A program made the translations under genes and the position numbers. A DNA stretch of 7,602 nucleotides. It comes from Burkholderiaceae bacterium. Its GTDB lineage: Bacteria; Pseudomonadota; Gammaproteobacteria; Burkholderiales; Burkholderiaceae. The notes beneath the pieces were generated by a model. That model worked only from the letters and a program-made list of their open reading frames with translations. It was not told the origin of the DNA and did no database searches. Below are positions 7,420-7,602 of the stretch, one piece after another (within the stretch, counting starts at the first letter, position 1; every line of letters begins with the position of its first letter). The stretch is from positions 1 through 7,602 of the forward strand of contig CANBSM010000101.1 in NCBI GenBank assembly GCA_947372155.1, read 5' to 3'.

Positions 7420-7602
7420 ATGAAGGTATTGAGCCTCATTCCACCCATGACCCAGTTGAATACGCCGTATCCTTCTACGGCTTATCTCACGGGGTTCTTA
7501 AGATCTCGTGATGTTGATGCCGTTCAGGAGGATCTTGCCTTAGCTTTAGTGCTCAGTTTTTTTACTCCAGAGGGCATGGCGGAGATTCGCGCTCAAGCAC
7601 TC
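7420..7602 (+). CDS. B12-binding radical SAM protein, N-terminal fragment
   Basis: An ATG at 7420 opens a frame of 61 codons that continues past the right edge. The product begins MKVLSLIPPM followed by TQLNTPYPSTAYLTGFLRSR (residues 11-30), which I recognise as the N-terminus of B12-binding-domain radical SAM proteins common in Burkholderiales: a beta strand, a Pro-Pro turn, then the first helix of a cobalamin-binding Rossmann-like domain. The iron-sulfur CxxxCxxC motif would lie downstream, so the radical SAM assignment rests on family memory and is not seen here. The reaction is unknown. The start is 9 bases after the DUF455 stop, with only a weak purine-rich GAAAA upstream, suggesting translational coupling to that gene. 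Confidence 0.75.
   Translation, partial: MKVLSLIPPMTQLNTPYPSTAYLTGFLRSRDVDAVQEDLALALVLSFFTPEGMAEIRAQAL

Overview
The window looks like ordinary chromosome from a betaproteobacterium of the Burkholderiaceae. The best guess is Polynucleobacter or a close relative. This rests on moderate, not high, GC content (judged by eye, not computed), on protein sequences that read as close Burkholderiales homologues, and on the order smpB / ratA / rnfH / guaB / guaA. No mobile element, rRNA, tRNA or CRISPR array was seen.

Left arm, minus strand (1-2648). Reading leftward: smpB (trans-translation factor), a 132-base gap, a circularly permuted ATP-grasp protein, and 15 bases later an alpha-E domain protein that runs off the left edge. 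The last two belong to a widespread, poorly characterised cassette that comparative genomics has proposed to form peptide or amide bonds. It is the least understood system here. The gap in front of it holds a perfect 18-bp dyad (6-bp arms) and a possible -10 box.

Right arm, plus strand (2674-7602). ratA starts only 25 bases from the smpB start, in the opposite direction, and overlaps rnfH (ratB) by 8 bases. After a perfect TATAAT box at the rnfH stop codon come guaB and guaA, the two steps from IMP to GMP. guaA is followed at 30 bases by a DUF455 ferritin-like protein with a full set of candidate di-iron ligands, and 9 bases later by the start of a predicted B12-binding radical SAM protein cut by the right edge.

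The most striking non-coding signal is just after the guaA stop codon. A strong Shine-Dalgarno sequence lies 25 bases from the next ATG, too far for normal use, but a perfect 7-bp hairpin fills the gap. Folding it would leave AGGA seven bases from the start codon, which suggests structure-dependent or guaA-coupled translation of the DUF455 gene. Nearly all bases are coding and no gene-free stretch exceeds 300 bases.
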